A stretch of 64,000 nt of DNA from Flavobacteriaceae bacterium (GTDB lineage Bacteria > Bacteroidota > Bacteroidia > Flavobacteriales > Flavobacteriaceae), in assembly GCA_014075215.1 (NCBI GenBank), contig CP046177.1, forward strand, positions 1,374,501 through 1,438,500, read 5' to 3'. The translations under genes were made by a program, and so were the position numbers. The notes under the pieces were generated by a model that did not search any database, was not told the DNA's origin, and was given only the letters and a program-made list of their open reading frames with translations. This document shows positions 18,817 through 28,704 of the stretch, in pieces (the stretch's first letter is position 1; each line of letters begins with the position of its first letter).

Positions 18817-19560
18817 TTGAAAAACAAAATCTCTATTAAAAAAACAATTGCCTTAGTAAGTGGCGCAAATCGTGGTATTGGTAAGGCTATTACCGAAGAA
18901 TTATTAAACAATGGTGCTGTAAAAGTTTATGCTGGCGGAAGAAAACCCGAAAGCCTTGCTGGTTTAAAAGAACAATATGGTGACAGGTTAATCCCGGTGC
19001 AACTAGATGTAACCAGTGAGACTTCAATAAGAGCTGTAGTTCAAGAGGCATCAGATGTTAATGTATTAATTAACAATGCCGGTGTTTTGATTACGGGTAA
19101 CTACAAAGCAGAAAATATGCTGGAAACAATGTTACAGAATTTTGAGGTAAATGTATTAGGTGTTGCCCGATTAACACAAGCTTTTTTGCCAATTATTGAA
19201 AAAAATGATAACGCAGCTATTGCCACCGTTTCGTCTGTAGTAGGATTAGGAAACATGCCTGTTGCCAATGGATACTCAGCATCTAAAGCAGCTGTGCATA
19301 GTATGATTCAAGGTTTACGTGGCGAATTATCAGATTCACCAGTTTTAGTTGTAGGTATTTATCCTGGGCCTATTGATACGGATATGACCAAAGATTTTGA
19401 AGGTGTGCCTAAAGACACACCGGAATTATTAGCTAAGAATGTTGTAGAGCAACTTGCTAAGGGCGAGGAAGATATTTTCCCGGACAGTATGTCCGCGCAA
19501 GTAAAGCAAGCCTATTTTGCATCACCAAAGGAAGTTGAAAAACAGTTTGCTGGGTTTTAA
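18817..19560 (+). CDS. short-chain dehydrogenase/reductase, SDR family
   Basis: 247 residues. Cofactor motif ALVSGANRGIGKAI at residues 13-26, NNAG at ~85, catalytic Ser in ATVSSVVGLGN, and YSASK (Tyr-x-x-x-Lys) near residue 150, followed by GIYPGPIDTDM. A classical NAD(P)-dependent oxidoreductase; substrate unknown. No ATG lies near the fold start, so TTG 18817 is the probable start. It may be read together with the upstream Fur-family gene across a 154-nt gap. A strong hairpin terminator follows at 19592. Confidence 0.85.
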   Translation: MKNKISIKKTIALVSGANRGIGKAITEELLNNGAVKVYAGGRKPESLAGLKEQYGDRLIPVQLDVTSETSIRAVVQEASDVNVLINNAGVLITGNYKAENMLETMLQNFEVNVLGVARLTQAFLPIIEKNDNAAIATVSSVVGLGNMPVANGYSASKAAVHSMIQGLRGELSDSPVLVVGIYPGPIDTDMTKDFEGVPKDTPELLAKNVVEQLAKGEEDIFPDSMSAQVKQAYFASPKEVEKQFAGF

Positions 19561-19591
19561 ATAAACTAATTTTTTAATCCCTTAAACTAAA

Positions 19592-19625
19592 AAGGTCGTC
19601 TAAAAATTACTTTTTGGACGACCTT
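19592..19625. terminator. bidirectional hairpin terminator after SDR gene
   Basis: AAGGTCGTCTAAAAA and TTTTTGGACGACCTT pair over 15 bp (one G-T) around a 4-nt loop, with A/T runs on both sides. It ends the SDR transcript. Confidence 0.8.
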
Positions 19626-19629
19626 ATGA

Positions 19630-20262
19630 AAGTTTTTCATTTTATAAATTTTTGAGCTGATTTATTTCTTAAACTCTTACCGGCAAACTGAAAAAATACA
19701 ATTGTACTAATAAGAACAGGTACTACTAAGTTTGGTCAAACATCGTTTTTGACTCTATTTTTATAACTGCATTTTGGTAATCCCGGATAGTTTTTATGCG
19801 AACTTTTTCTGTAAATACCGAATGTGTATTGTAATCTTCTCGAAAAAAGTCGGATTATAAACCTCACTTATACTTGGCTCTAGTTTGAAATAGTGTTGAT
19901 AAATATGAGTTTTCCATTCTTTTTATTGAATTTTGCCTCAAAATTAAATCCAAAAGATATTCAAAACCTGGTAACATCAAGGGATTAAGATATAATACCT
20001 AATTTAAACTAGAGCCTTTTTTAATTTGCTGAATTGCTGTTTTCTGAATGTTTTAAAAGAGTTAGGTAAACTTTTATAAAGCTTTCAAACCTTACAACTG
20101 TACGATTATCATATTCTCAAATATGAAGTAGAAATCTATTAATATATTAACATTATTGAAAATAATTTAATATATTAATAAAAATTTTAAAAATATCATA
20201 AAAAATATAGGTTTAGAGCATTAAAACTTGTTCTTTTGCCATTACCAATACAAATTAAATAT
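19630..20262. other. gene-poor spacer with a short unidentified coding remnant
   Basis: More than 600 nt without a real gene. On the minus strand 19726-19854 is open for 42 codons and reads like protein (DFFREDYNTHSVFTEKV, IRDYQNAVIKIESKTM), but has no start codon and no family I recognise, so it looks like the tail of a lost gene. The AT-rich end near 20100-20260 should carry the promoter of the ketoacyl synthase gene. Confidence 0.4.
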
Positions 20263-21327
20263 ATGTATTCATCAGTAATTACAGGAACAGGTACACATAT
20301 ACCGTCTGTAAAAAAAGAAAACGAAAAATTTAGCAGTCATCGTTTCTTAAATTCAGACGGCTCCGATTTCGAAAGTACCAATGAGGTGATTATAGATAAA
20401 TTTAAAACCATTACAGGAATAGAAGAAAGGAGATATGCAAAAGATGAATATAATGCTTCGGATTTAGGATATTTTGCCTCTTTAAAAGCGATTGAAAATG
20501 CCGGAGTTCACCCGGAAGAATTAGATTATATCATACTGGCACATAATTTTGGAGATGTTAGAAATAAAACCATTCAAAGCGATATTCTGCCTAGTTTGGC
20601 GACCAGGGTAAAGTATAGATTGGGGATAAAAAATCCCAATTGTGTTGCTTACGATATTTTGTTTGGATGCCCGGGATGGGTAGAAGGTGTTATACAAGCG
20701 AATGCTTTTATACAAAGTGGCATTGCAAAAAAAGCATTGATTATAGGAGCAGAAATGCTATCAAGAGTTTTAGACAAGCACGACAGGGATTCCATGATAT
20801 ACAGCGATGGAGCCGGTGCATGTATTTTGGAAGCGAAAGAAGGTGAAACATCCGGTATCATTAGCCATGCCTCACAAACATTTGCCAAAGAAGAAGCATA
20901 CCATTTATTTTTTGGAAATTCTTTTGATAAAAAAGAAGACCCGGATGTGCGCTATATAAAAATGCACGGGCGCAAAATTTATGAATTTGCTTTAAATAAC
21001 GTTCCCAATGCTATGAAAATGGCTTTGGATAAAAGTGATGTCTCCATAGATGAAGTAAAGAAAGTATTTATTCATCAAGCCAATGAAAAAATGGATGAAG
21101 CCATTATCAAGCGTTTCTTTAGATTGTATAAAAAACCAATTCCCGAAGGAATTATGCCTATGAGTATTCATAAATTAGGCAATAGTTCGGTAGCTACCGT
21201 TCCAACGTTGTTAGATTTAGTATTGAAAAATAAAATTGAAGGAAAGAGAGTAGAAAAAGGAGATGTCGTTATTTTAGCTTCTGTAGGAGCAGGAATGAAT
21301 ATCAATGCTATAGTATACAGGTATTAA
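20263..21327 (+). CDS. 3-oxoacyl-ACP synthase III family protein (FabH-like)
   Basis: 354 residues from ATG 20263; a longer frame begins with TTG 20236. The thiolase-fold triad is present: Cys in YDILFGCPGWVEG (~residue 135), His in KVFIHQANEKMDE (~275) and Asn in HKLGNSSVATVP (~308). Family members condense acetyl- or acyl-CoA with malonyl-ACP to start fatty acid chains, or work in secondary lipid and polyketide pathways. It stands alone, not in a fab cluster, so it may be one of the extra KAS III paralogues common in Flavobacteria. Substrate unknown. Confidence 0.88.
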   Translation: MYSSVITGTGTHIPSVKKENEKFSSHRFLNSDGSDFESTNEVIIDKFKTITGIEERRYAKDEYNASDLGYFASLKAIENAGVHPEELDYIILAHNFGDVRNKTIQSDILPSLATRVKYRLGIKNPNCVAYDILFGCPGWVEGVIQANAFIQSGIAKKALIIGAEMLSRVLDKHDRDSMIYSDGAGACILEAKEGETSGIISHASQTFAKEEAYHLFFGNSFDKKEDPDVRYIKMHGRKIYEFALNNVPNAMKMALDKSDVSIDEVKKVFIHQANEKMDEAIIKRFFRLYKKPIPEGIMPMSIHKLGNSSVATVPTLLDLVLKNKIEGKRVEKGDVVILASVGAGMNINAIVYRY

Positions 21328-21390
21328 TATTACTTACGTGTTTTTTACACAAATTTGTCCTTTAGTATTCATTTTGGTATTAGACTGAAA

Positions 21391-21535
21391 ATATAGCCAA
21401 ACCAATACGAAAGCTACCATTTAAAAACCTGTTAACGCTAGAACCAAGAATCATGACTGTCTTAATTCCAGTAGCGTAGCGATCTTGTTTTAAAATGTAT
21501 CAACAGATTTTATTTATGCCAAGTTATTTTGATTT
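21391..21535 (+). repeat. dispersed intergenic repeat, copy 1
   Basis: Shares TATAGCCAAACCAATA-like and CCAGTAGCGTAGCGATCTTG blocks, in the same order and orientation, with copies at 54053 and 63896. No open frame. Function unknown. Confidence 0.7.
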
Positions 21536-21599
21536 AGCCCTTATGACCATTCTCTAAAAAAATGATAATCTTTTAAAGAATGGTCAAAAAGATCATATT

Positions 21600-21759
21600 G
21601 AACTCATTTAAACTTTTTGGATTTAAGCGAAAATTAGAAGTTTTTAGGGCTGTTGAAGGATTTTTTGAGTTGCATAGCAGCGCTACGGAAGGGAAAAAAG
21701 ACAAAAACAGAGCGGAAAACAGTAATTTTTTAGCAAATTGAAAAAGTTTAAATGAATTC
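21600..21759. repeat. inverted-repeat element, family B, copy 1 (160 bp)
   Basis: Ends are GAACTCATTTAAACTTTTT and AAAAAGTTTAAATGAATTC, about 18 of 19 positions inverted. The interior is nearly the same as the element at 44093 (GCGAAAATTAGAAGTTTTTA, CTGTTGAAGGATTTTTTGAG). It abuts the katG stop codon, so it may act in mRNA end formation. Confidence 0.8.
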
Positions 21760-21760
21760 A

Positions 21761-23965
21761 TTAAGCGATATCAAAACGATCCAGACTCATCACTTTATTC
21801 CATGCAGCAACAAAGTCTTGTACAAACTTCTCTTTAGCATCTTCGGATGCATACACTTCTGCAATGGCTCTAAGTTCCGTATTTGAACCAAAAATTAAAT
21901 CTGCCCTGGTTGCCGTCCATTTAATAGTTCCCGTACTTCGATCACTGCCTTCAAATAGACTATCATCATTTGAAATTGATTTCCAGGATGTTCCCAGATC
22001 GAGAAGATTTACAAAGAAATCATTGGTGAGTTTTTCGGTATTGTTTGTGAAAATACCGTGATTAGAATTGTCAAAATTGATATTCAAAACACGCATCCCT
22101 CCTACTAAAACAGTCATTTCCGGAGCAGTTAGTGTCAGTAATTGTGCTTTATCAACCAACAAATCTTCTGTTGATAACGTATGTTTGGTTTTGACATAAT
22201 TTCTAAATCCGTCGGCTATCGGTTCAAGAACAGCAAATGATGCAACATCTGTTTGCTCTTTAGAAGCATCTGTTCTGCCGGGTGTAAAAGGTACTGATAC
22301 AGTATAGCCGGCATTTTTAGCTGCTGTTTCAATACCGGTACATCCGCCCAAAACAATTATATCCGCTAAAGAGATTTGAGTCTCATTAGCACTGTTAAAT
22401 CCCTTTTGAATACTTTGCAAAGTCTCTAAAACCTTAGCTAATTGAGAAGGATTATTCACCGCCCAGTATTTTTGCGGAGACAGACGCAGCCTTGCTCCAT
22501 TTGCACCGCCCCGCATGTCAGATCCCCGGAAAGTAGCAGCTGAAGCCCATGCAGTAGCTGCCAATTGAGATATAGACAAGCCTGAGTCGGATATGTTCCT
22601 TTTCAATGAAGCTATATCCGTATCATTGATTAAGGGATGTGTAACCGGAGGAACCGGGTCTTGCCAGATCAATTCTTCTTTAGGAACTTCAGGACCTAAA
22701 TAACGAGTACCCGGCCCCATATCACGATGTGTCAGTTTAAACCAAGCACGCGCAAAAGCATCGGCAAATGCATCGGGATTTTCATAATAACGCCTGGAAA
22801 TCTTTTCATAGATAGGATCCATTTTTAAGGCCATATCTGCAGTAGTCATCATTAAATCTTGTGTTTTTGCTGCATCGTGTGCCTGCGGAGCTTTTTCTGC
22901 AGCAGAAACCGCTGTAGGTTTCCATTGATATGCTCCGGCAGGACTTTTAGTCAATTCCCATTCGTATTCAAATAAAACCTTAAAATAGTCATGATCCCAC
23001 TGTATTGGGTTTGGAGTCCATGCGCCTTCTATACCACTGGTAATCGTATGATTTCCATGACCGTTGCCATAGGTATTTTTCCAACCTTTACTTTGCTCCT
23101 CAATACTCGCTCCTGCAGGTTCTCTGCCAACATATGTATCCGGATCTGCCGCACCGTGAGCTTTACCAAATGTATGTCCACCGGCAACAAGTGCTACGGT
23201 TTCTTCATCGTCCATAGCCATACGACCAAATGTTTCACGAATATCTCTACCGGAAGCTATCGGATCCGGATTACCGTTTGGCCCTTCGGGATTTACATAA
23301 ATCAACCCCATTTGTACGGCACCTAGCGGATTTTCTAACTCGCGATCACCGGTATACCGTTTATCTCCGAGCCATTCTGTTTCAGAACCCCAATAAATAT
23401 CTTCTTCCGGCTGCCAGACATCTTCACGTCCGCCGGCAAAACCAAAAGTTTTAAAACCCATTGATTCCAAAGCGCAATTGCCCGCTAAAACCATTAAATC
23501 TGCCCATGAGATTTTCTTTCCGTATTTTTGTTTAATCGGCCACAATAATAGGCGTGCTTTATCCAAATTTCCGTTGTCCGGCCAACTGTTGAGCGGAGCA
23601 AAACGTTGCGTTCCCGAACCTGCACCACCACGACCGTCTGCAATACGATAGGTTCCTGCACTGTGCCAGGCCATACGAATAAATAAAGGACCATAATGAC
23701 CATAATCGGCAGGCCACCAATCTTGAGAATCGGTCATTAGATGGAACAAATCTTTTTTTAATGCTTGTAAATCAAGAGAATTAAACTCTTTAGCATAGTC
23801 AAAATGGTTGCCCATAGGGTCAGATGCTGAAGTGTGCTGCCTTAAAATATTTAATTTTAGCTGATTAGGCCACCAATCTTTATTAGATGTTCCGCCACCT
23901 GCACTTTGTTTTAACTCTCCACCCATAAAAGGGCATTTATTTTTGTCACCGGTATTATTTTCCAT
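21761..23965 (-). CDS. katG: catalase-peroxidase
   Basis: 734 residues from ATG 23965 (MENNTGDKNKCPFMGGELKQ), preferred to 23998 because it matches family N-termini. Distal haem pocket: FIRMAWHSAGTYR, with Arg, Trp and His. The Tyr of the Met-Tyr-Trp adduct lies in GLIYVNPEGPNG. The proximal haem ligand is in LVAGGHTFGKAHGA. The C-terminal domain duplicates the fold without haem (IIVLGGCTGIETAAKNAG). It removes hydrogen peroxide, with catalase and peroxidase activity, in the cytoplasm. It stands alone, with no oxyR nearby in the window. Strong codon conservation suggests a functional gene. Confidence 0.97.
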   Translation of the reverse strand: MENNTGDKNKCPFMGGELKQSAGGGTSNKDWWPNQLKLNILRQHTSASDPMGNHFDYAKEFNSLDLQALKKDLFHLMTDSQDWWPADYGHYGPLFIRMAWHSAGTYRIADGRGGAGSGTQRFAPLNSWPDNGNLDKARLLLWPIKQKYGKKISWADLMVLAGNCALESMGFKTFGFAGGREDVWQPEEDIYWGSETEWLGDKRYTGDRELENPLGAVQMGLIYVNPEGPNGNPDPIASGRDIRETFGRMAMDDEETVALVAGGHTFGKAHGAADPDTYVGREPAGASIEEQSKGWKNTYGNGHGNHTITSGIEGAWTPNPIQWDHDYFKVLFEYEWELTKSPAGAYQWKPTAVSAAEKAPQAHDAAKTQDLMMTTADMALKMDPIYEKISRRYYENPDAFADAFARAWFKLTHRDMGPGTRYLGPEVPKEELIWQDPVPPVTHPLINDTDIASLKRNISDSGLSISQLAATAWASAATFRGSDMRGGANGARLRLSPQKYWAVNNPSQLAKVLETLQSIQKGFNSANETQISLADIIVLGGCTGIETAAKNAGYTVSVPFTPGRTDASKEQTDVASFAVLEPIADGFRNYVKTKHTLSTEDLLVDKAQLLTLTAPEMTVLVGGMRVLNINFDNSNHGIFTNNTEKLTNDFFVNLLDLGTSWKSISNDDSLFEGSDRSTGTIKWTATRADLIFGSNTELRAIAEVYASEDAKEKFVQDFVAAWNKVMSLDRFDIA

Positions 23966-24219
23966 TTTTGATAGATTAGTTATTATGAATTGTGACAAAT
24001 TTACGATAATACTCGGATAATTTTTATTTATATTTTTTATTTAAGTATAAATTATATTTATGATAAAATAACCTAAGTCCAGTCCGGGCTTAAACCCAAT
24101 AGAGACGAATGGGTGCTAACGAAAAGTATCAAATGAAAATTTGGTGATACACTCAGCAGTTTTTTTATACTTTAAGTTTAGCTATAATTCTAAAACAAAT
24201 TAATTAACGGTAAGAAATA

Positions 24220-24993
24220 CTAAGCAAGAAGTTTGTCTATTTTTTCTCTCTCTTCGGCAGCCAGTGCAGCATCCACTAAAATTCTTCCACTATGCTCATC
24301 AGTAGTTATTTTCTTGCGATTGGCAATTTCCAATTGAACCTGAGGTGGAATAGTAAAGAAAGATCCTCCGGAAGCTCCTCTTTCTATGGAAACTACGGCC
24401 AGACCATTTTTTACTTTGTTTCTAATCCTCTTGTATGCTTGTAACAAATAATTATCTATTGAGGCGGAAAATTCTTTGGATTTTTCTTGTAATAATTTTT
24501 CTTCTTTTTCGGTCTCTTTTAAAATGGCCTCCAGTTCTTTTTTCTTATGACCTAAGTGCTGTTGTTGTTGCTCTAATTTTTCTTTAGTAGATCCAATAAC
24601 TTCATTTTTCTGCTCAATCTTAGCTTTGTATTCTTTAATTCTTTTTTCGGCCAATTCTATTTCCAATTCTTGAAATTCAATTTCTTTAGATAATGAATCA
24701 AATTCTCTGTTATTACGCACTTTCTTTTGTTGTTCCTCATATTTACTCATTAAAGCTTTGGACTGATCAATAGTAATTTTCTTGTTATTGATATCAGTTT
24801 CCAAATTAGAAACGTCTTCAGCTAAATTTGAAAGCCTGGTATTTAATCCTGTAACTTCGTCATCCAGATCTTCTACTTCAAGAGGTAATTCACCTCTCAT
24901 ATTTTTAATTTCATCAATTCTGGAGTCAATTAGTTGCAAATCATATAGTGCTCTTAATTTATCTTCCGTACTAATTTCTTTCTTCTTGGCCAT
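24220..24993 (-). CDS. coiled-coil protein with C4-zinc-ribbon fold lacking its cysteines
   Basis: 257 residues, of which about 20-190 are a long heptad coiled coil rich in K/E. The C-terminus (ERGASGGSFFTIPPQV, then TTDEHSGRILVDAALA) aligns in form with the zinc-ribbon domain of the family found beside Nif3-like proteins, which normally reads CGGC...C..CGRIL. Here the four cysteine positions are Ser, Ser, Asp and Ser, so no zinc should bind. Function is unknown; in many bacteria the gene is paired with nif3-like genes. It starts 3 nt after the stop of the Nif3-like gene, so the two form an operon. Confidence 0.85.
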   Translation of the reverse strand: MAKKKEISTEDKLRALYDLQLIDSRIDEIKNMRGELPLEVEDLDDEVTGLNTRLSNLAEDVSNLETDINNKKITIDQSKALMSKYEEQQKKVRNNREFDSLSKEIEFQELEIELAEKRIKEYKAKIEQKNEVIGSTKEKLEQQQQHLGHKKKELEAILKETEKEEKLLQEKSKEFSASIDNYLLQAYKRIRNKVKNGLAVVSIERGASGGSFFTIPPQVQLEIANRKKITTDEHSGRILVDAALAAEEREKIDKLLA

Positions 24994-24996
24994 AAT

Positions 24997-26091
24997 TTAT
25001 ATATAGTAAATAGGATTTGTACTTTTTTCTGATAAAACAACTGCAAAATTAACAATTTTTTTTGTAAGATATTCATGCAAAAGATTTTTTGTAAACTGCT
25101 CGCTTTCATAATGCCCGATATCTGCCAGAAGCATTTTTCCTTCTGCTTTAAAAAAATCATGATATTTAAAATCTGCACTGATATATGCATCTGCTCCACA
25201 ACGAATAGCGTTTGAAATAGCAAAACTTCCCGAACCTCCCAGAACTGCTATCTTTCGAATCTTTTTTCCGGTATAATTTGAATGCCTGATACAGGCGGTC
25301 TTCATCGTTTTTTTTATGAAAACAAGAAAGTCTTTTTCATTCATAGGATTGGGTAGTGTCCCTGACATTCCCATACCTATATTCTGATGTACATTTTCTG
25401 TCACCACAATATCATAGGCTATTTCTTCATACGGATGATTATTTTGCAGGGCCTTTAAAACTCGTTGCTCATTTTTGTTTTCATAAACTACGGAAATTGC
25501 TACTTCTTTTTCAGAATGAATACTTCCTTTTTCTCCAATAACGGGATTTGCATTTTCATTCCCTCTATAAGTACTCATTCCTTCTACAGAAAAACTACAA
25601 TGGTCATAGTTTCCAATATTTCCCGTACCGGCTTCAAATAATGCCTTTTTGAGTTGCTCGGCATTTGCAACAGGAACAAAAGTGGTTAGCTTATGAATAA
25701 TCCTTTTTTTAGAAATTAAAATTTGTAGGTTGTCTAACCCCAGAACTTCACCTATTTTAGCACTCACTCCATTTTTACTATTGTCCAATGCCGTATGTGT
25801 AGCATAGATAGCAATATCATTTTTAATAGCTTTTAAAACAACACGTTCCACATAGGTATCTCCGTTTAATTTCTTTAGTCCGCTAAAAATAATAGGATGG
25901 AAGCTAACAATCAAATTACAACGATTTGCAATAGCCTCGTCAACGGTTTCTTCCAGCGTATCCAAGGCCACGAGAATACCGCTTACTTTTGTTTGGTAAT
26001 TGCCTGTTAATAATCCCACATTATCAAAATCTTCCGCATAAGCAAGCGGAGCAAGTTCTTCTATATAATTTGTAACTTCTCTAATGGTCAT
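24997..26091 (-). CDS. Nif3-like dinuclear metal-centre protein
   Basis: 364 residues, the longer Nif3 form with an inserted PII/CutA-like middle domain (~residues 125-230). Metal ligands: VSFHPIIFSGLKKL (~64), ATHTALDNSKNG (~97) and the C-terminal LADIGHYESEQF (~325). These form hexameric toroids with a two-metal site. Proposed roles include GTP cyclohydrolase-like hydrolase or metallochaperone activity, none established. First gene of a two-gene operon with the zinc-less ribbon protein, divergent from lpxK. Confidence 0.9.
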   Translation of the reverse strand: MTIREVTNYIEELAPLAYAEDFDNVGLLTGNYQTKVSGILVALDTLEETVDEAIANRCNLIVSFHPIIFSGLKKLNGDTYVERVVLKAIKNDIAIYATHTALDNSKNGVSAKIGEVLGLDNLQILISKKRIIHKLTTFVPVANAEQLKKALFEAGTGNIGNYDHCSFSVEGMSTYRGNENANPVIGEKGSIHSEKEVAISVVYENKNEQRVLKALQNNHPYEEIAYDIVVTENVHQNIGMGMSGTLPNPMNEKDFLVFIKKTMKTACIRHSNYTGKKIRKIAVLGGSGSFAISNAIRCGADAYISADFKYHDFFKAEGKMLLADIGHYESEQFTKNLLHEYLTKKIVNFAVVLSEKSTNPIYYI

Positions 26092-26186
26092 TTTACATAT
26101 TTTTATAATTCAGTATATCAGTAAAAATTAAATTCACTCAATTGACAAAAGGTCAAAGTTAAGATTTTTACCGTACTTTCGTAGCA

Positions 26187-27209
26187 ATGAGGCAGGCTTG
26201 TTATTTATTGTTCCCATTTGCAATTTTGTATGGATTGATTACCTCCATTCGGAATGCTTTTTTTGATATGGGTATTTTAAAATCAACTTCTTTTACTATT
26301 CCTGTTATTGCTGTTGGAAATTTGAGCGTGGGAGGAACAGGAAAAACCCCTCAGACAGAATATCTGATTCGCTTGTTGCAAAGCAATAAAAAAATAGCCG
26401 TTTTGAGTAGGGGCTACAGAAGAAAAACGAGAGGGTTCATTCTACTTAATAGCAAACACGATGCCGAGACTGTGGGAGATGAGCCTTTACAATTTTTTAA
26501 AAAATTTCCTGCTATTTCTGTTGTCGTAGATGCCAATCGCGTACATGGAATTCAACAATTGCAAAAATTAATAAAACCCGATGTTATTTTATTAGACGAT
26601 GCTTTTCAACATCGAAAATTGAAAGCAGGATTGTACATACTCTTAACTAAATATGGTGATTTATATACGGATGATTTTCTGTTGCCTGTCGGGAATTTAA
26701 GAGAGCACAGAAGTAGCGCAAAAAGAGCACATATCATTGTGGTTACAAAATGTCCTGAAAAATTATCGGAAAGTGAACAGAAAAGAATCCGGAAAAAACT
26801 TAAAACAAGCCGAAATCAATGTGTTTTCTTTTCTTCGGTTTTATATCCCGATAAAACAAAAGGAAGCAAGGAAATTGCGATTGAAGATTTAAAAAAGTAT
26901 GAAATTCTACTGGTTACGGGAATTGCCAACCCAACTCCGTTAGTACGGTTTTTAGATTCGAAAAGCATCCGTTATAAACATTTGAAATACCCTGATCACC
27001 ATCATTTTTCAGGAGCGGATATTGCTGCTATCAATACTGTTTATATAAACCTCTCATCTGCCATGAAACTCATCCTGACTACTGAAAAGGATTATGTGCG
27101 ACTATCAGATGCTATAAAAAATTTGAGCTATTTGGAAATAGAAACAAAACTCCTCAATAATCAAATTGAATTTGAGAGAAAGATTTTGGAACAGCTACCT
27201 GAATGGTAA
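26187..27209 (+). CDS. lpxK: tetraacyldisaccharide 4'-kinase
   Basis: 340 residues. N-terminal membrane-associated helix (LLFPFAILYGLITSIRNAFF), then the Walker A loop VGNLSVGGTGKTPQTEYL near residue 45, LSRGYRRKTRGF, VGDEPLQFFKKF, and the Walker B-type ILLDDAFQHRKL. LpxK phosphorylates the 4' position of the lipid A precursor at the inner membrane. The ATG at 26187 is supported by the family N-terminus. Downstream the core order is broken by an ISAs1-type remnant. Confidence 0.95.
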   Translation: MRQACYLLFPFAILYGLITSIRNAFFDMGILKSTSFTIPVIAVGNLSVGGTGKTPQTEYLIRLLQSNKKIAVLSRGYRRKTRGFILLNSKHDAETVGDEPLQFFKKFPAISVVVDANRVHGIQQLQKLIKPDVILLDDAFQHRKLKAGLYILLTKYGDLYTDDFLLPVGNLREHRSSAKRAHIIVVTKCPEKLSESEQKRIRKKLKTSRNQCVFFSSVLYPDKTKGSKEIAIEDLKKYEILLVTGIANPTPLVRFLDSKSIRYKHLKYPDHHHFSGADIAAINTVYINLSSAMKLILTTEKDYVRLSDAIKNLSYLEIETKLLNNQIEFERKILEQLPEW

Positions 27210-27258
27210 GCTTTTTAACAATTGAAAATGTAAAGATGAGTTCAGATAATAAAATCAT

Positions 27259-28546
27259 CAGGGCAAATGCGTCATACTTTGATTATTTTCAATAGGTACT
27301 GATCACTCCAAGCAGCTTTAAGTCGTTTTCCTTTGACTCCAATCTTGACCGACTTATCATTTTTAAGCAGATTTAGGGCAATTTTGGTAAGTATGGCAAA
27401 ATTTTGAGCTGCATTTCCTGTTCGTTTTCTTGAAGCATCCTCTGAGAAAGGAACATCCTAAAGTCCAATGTAATTTATTTTCTATACTCTAATGTGATCG
27501 AATCGCTTTTTGAAAGTCTTCAGCTTTAGCCTCAAGGCTTGAGATATAATAGCGTGTTGTTTTTTCTATAGGTTTGTCAGAATTTTTAAATTCTCTCAGA
27601 CTTTCTATTTTGATGACACATTTTAACTGTTTCCATTTATGAATATTTTCTATGTGCTTAAAATCTGTGATGATACTACACACTCTAGTTTCAATTTTTC
27701 CATGGTCTACATCTTGATCCATATGTGTCTCTAAATCTTTAGCAAATCTAACTCATCTTCAATGTCTAGATATAATTGTTTCTGATTTTCTTTTACTGCT
27801 AACACCTAATCTGCTTTTTTATCGATGATTATCTTTGCTATCTTCTCTTGCCAACCCATTGCCTCTATGGTTACTACTGTATTTTCTAAACAGCGTGCCT
27901 TTAGCAATTCTGGAATTGCAGTAATTTCATTTGACTTTTCACTGGTTTTTACTTGACTTGGAACTAAATTTTGTTCACTAGCCCATGCGCTGACAATATG
28001 CTAGGGTGATTTCTTACCATAACTTTTTGCTCCTCTGAGGGTTTTATCATCTACTGCAACGACCTCTTTGTCATTCAACTTAGCAAGTTCTTTAACCCAA
28101 TCTATAAAACAATATTCAAATTGCTTCGGATTGATAGCAGAAAATACTCTGTTGAAAGTGTCGTGAGAAGGGATACGGTTATCTGGTTTGAGAAAGGTTT
28201 TGAGAAAATCTTCTTTTTCCAGACCATACTGTTCCATTTCATTCCACGAATCCCCTCCACAAATCACAGAAATAATACCAATAAGGAGGATGTCATTTAA
28301 ATGGTGTCTTTCCTCAAATCACGACTAGGATCGTCTACTTGACTGAAAATAGTTAATAGTTTATTGTTGTTTTACATTGATGTTAAAATATTGATTACTA
28401 GTATAATATACAAATAATCAATCACATAAACAACAATTATTTGACTGAATGTCAAATATTTAAACCGCTCTTTAACATATAGAACCCTATAGAAAAATAA
28501 GAATAAAATCTAACTTTCAGAAACTTTTTATGGCGCGTTTGCCCTA
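27259..28546 (-). mobile_element. degenerate ISAs1-family insertion sequence
   Basis: Bounded by CAGGGCAAATGCGT on the left and GCGCGTTTGCCCTA on the right, imperfect inverted ends of the ISAs1 type that also match the MITE in folE. It encloses broken transposase pieces on the minus strand. No clear target duplication remains. Confidence 0.75.
27489..28370 (-). pseudogene. ISAs1-family transposase, fragmented
   Basis: Pieces of one ISAs1 (H-repeat-type) transposase. N-terminal SQVDDPSRDLRK shifts frame to HHLNDILLIGIISVICGGDS and continues as NRIPSHDTFNRVFSAINPK and EVVAVDDKTLRGAKSYGKK (the catalytic DDKT/RG region). After a stop, weak readings such as LVPSQVKTSEKSNEITAIPE and TVVTIEAMGWQ continue in other frames, ending with IETRVCSIITDFKHIENIHK. 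At least three lesions; non-functional. Confidence 0.8.
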
Positions 28547-28704
28547 CAATAAATAATTTATTATTTGGTAAAATGATAAATTTATTGTACATTTGCTCTA
28601 CTTGATACCCCTAGATATATTAATCTATTTCGGTTTGTAAATCTACAAATTCAGGTCTTCAATACAATTTTTAAATCAATTTATAAACTTAAAATTCAAT
28701 TTTT

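Noticed and set aside
22991..23454. Plus-strand open frames within katG
   Set aside because: Antisense shadows of the highly conserved katG sequence.
24060..24130. GC-richer stretch upstream of katG resembling an RNA gene
   Set aside because: No cloverleaf or anticodon arm could be drawn.
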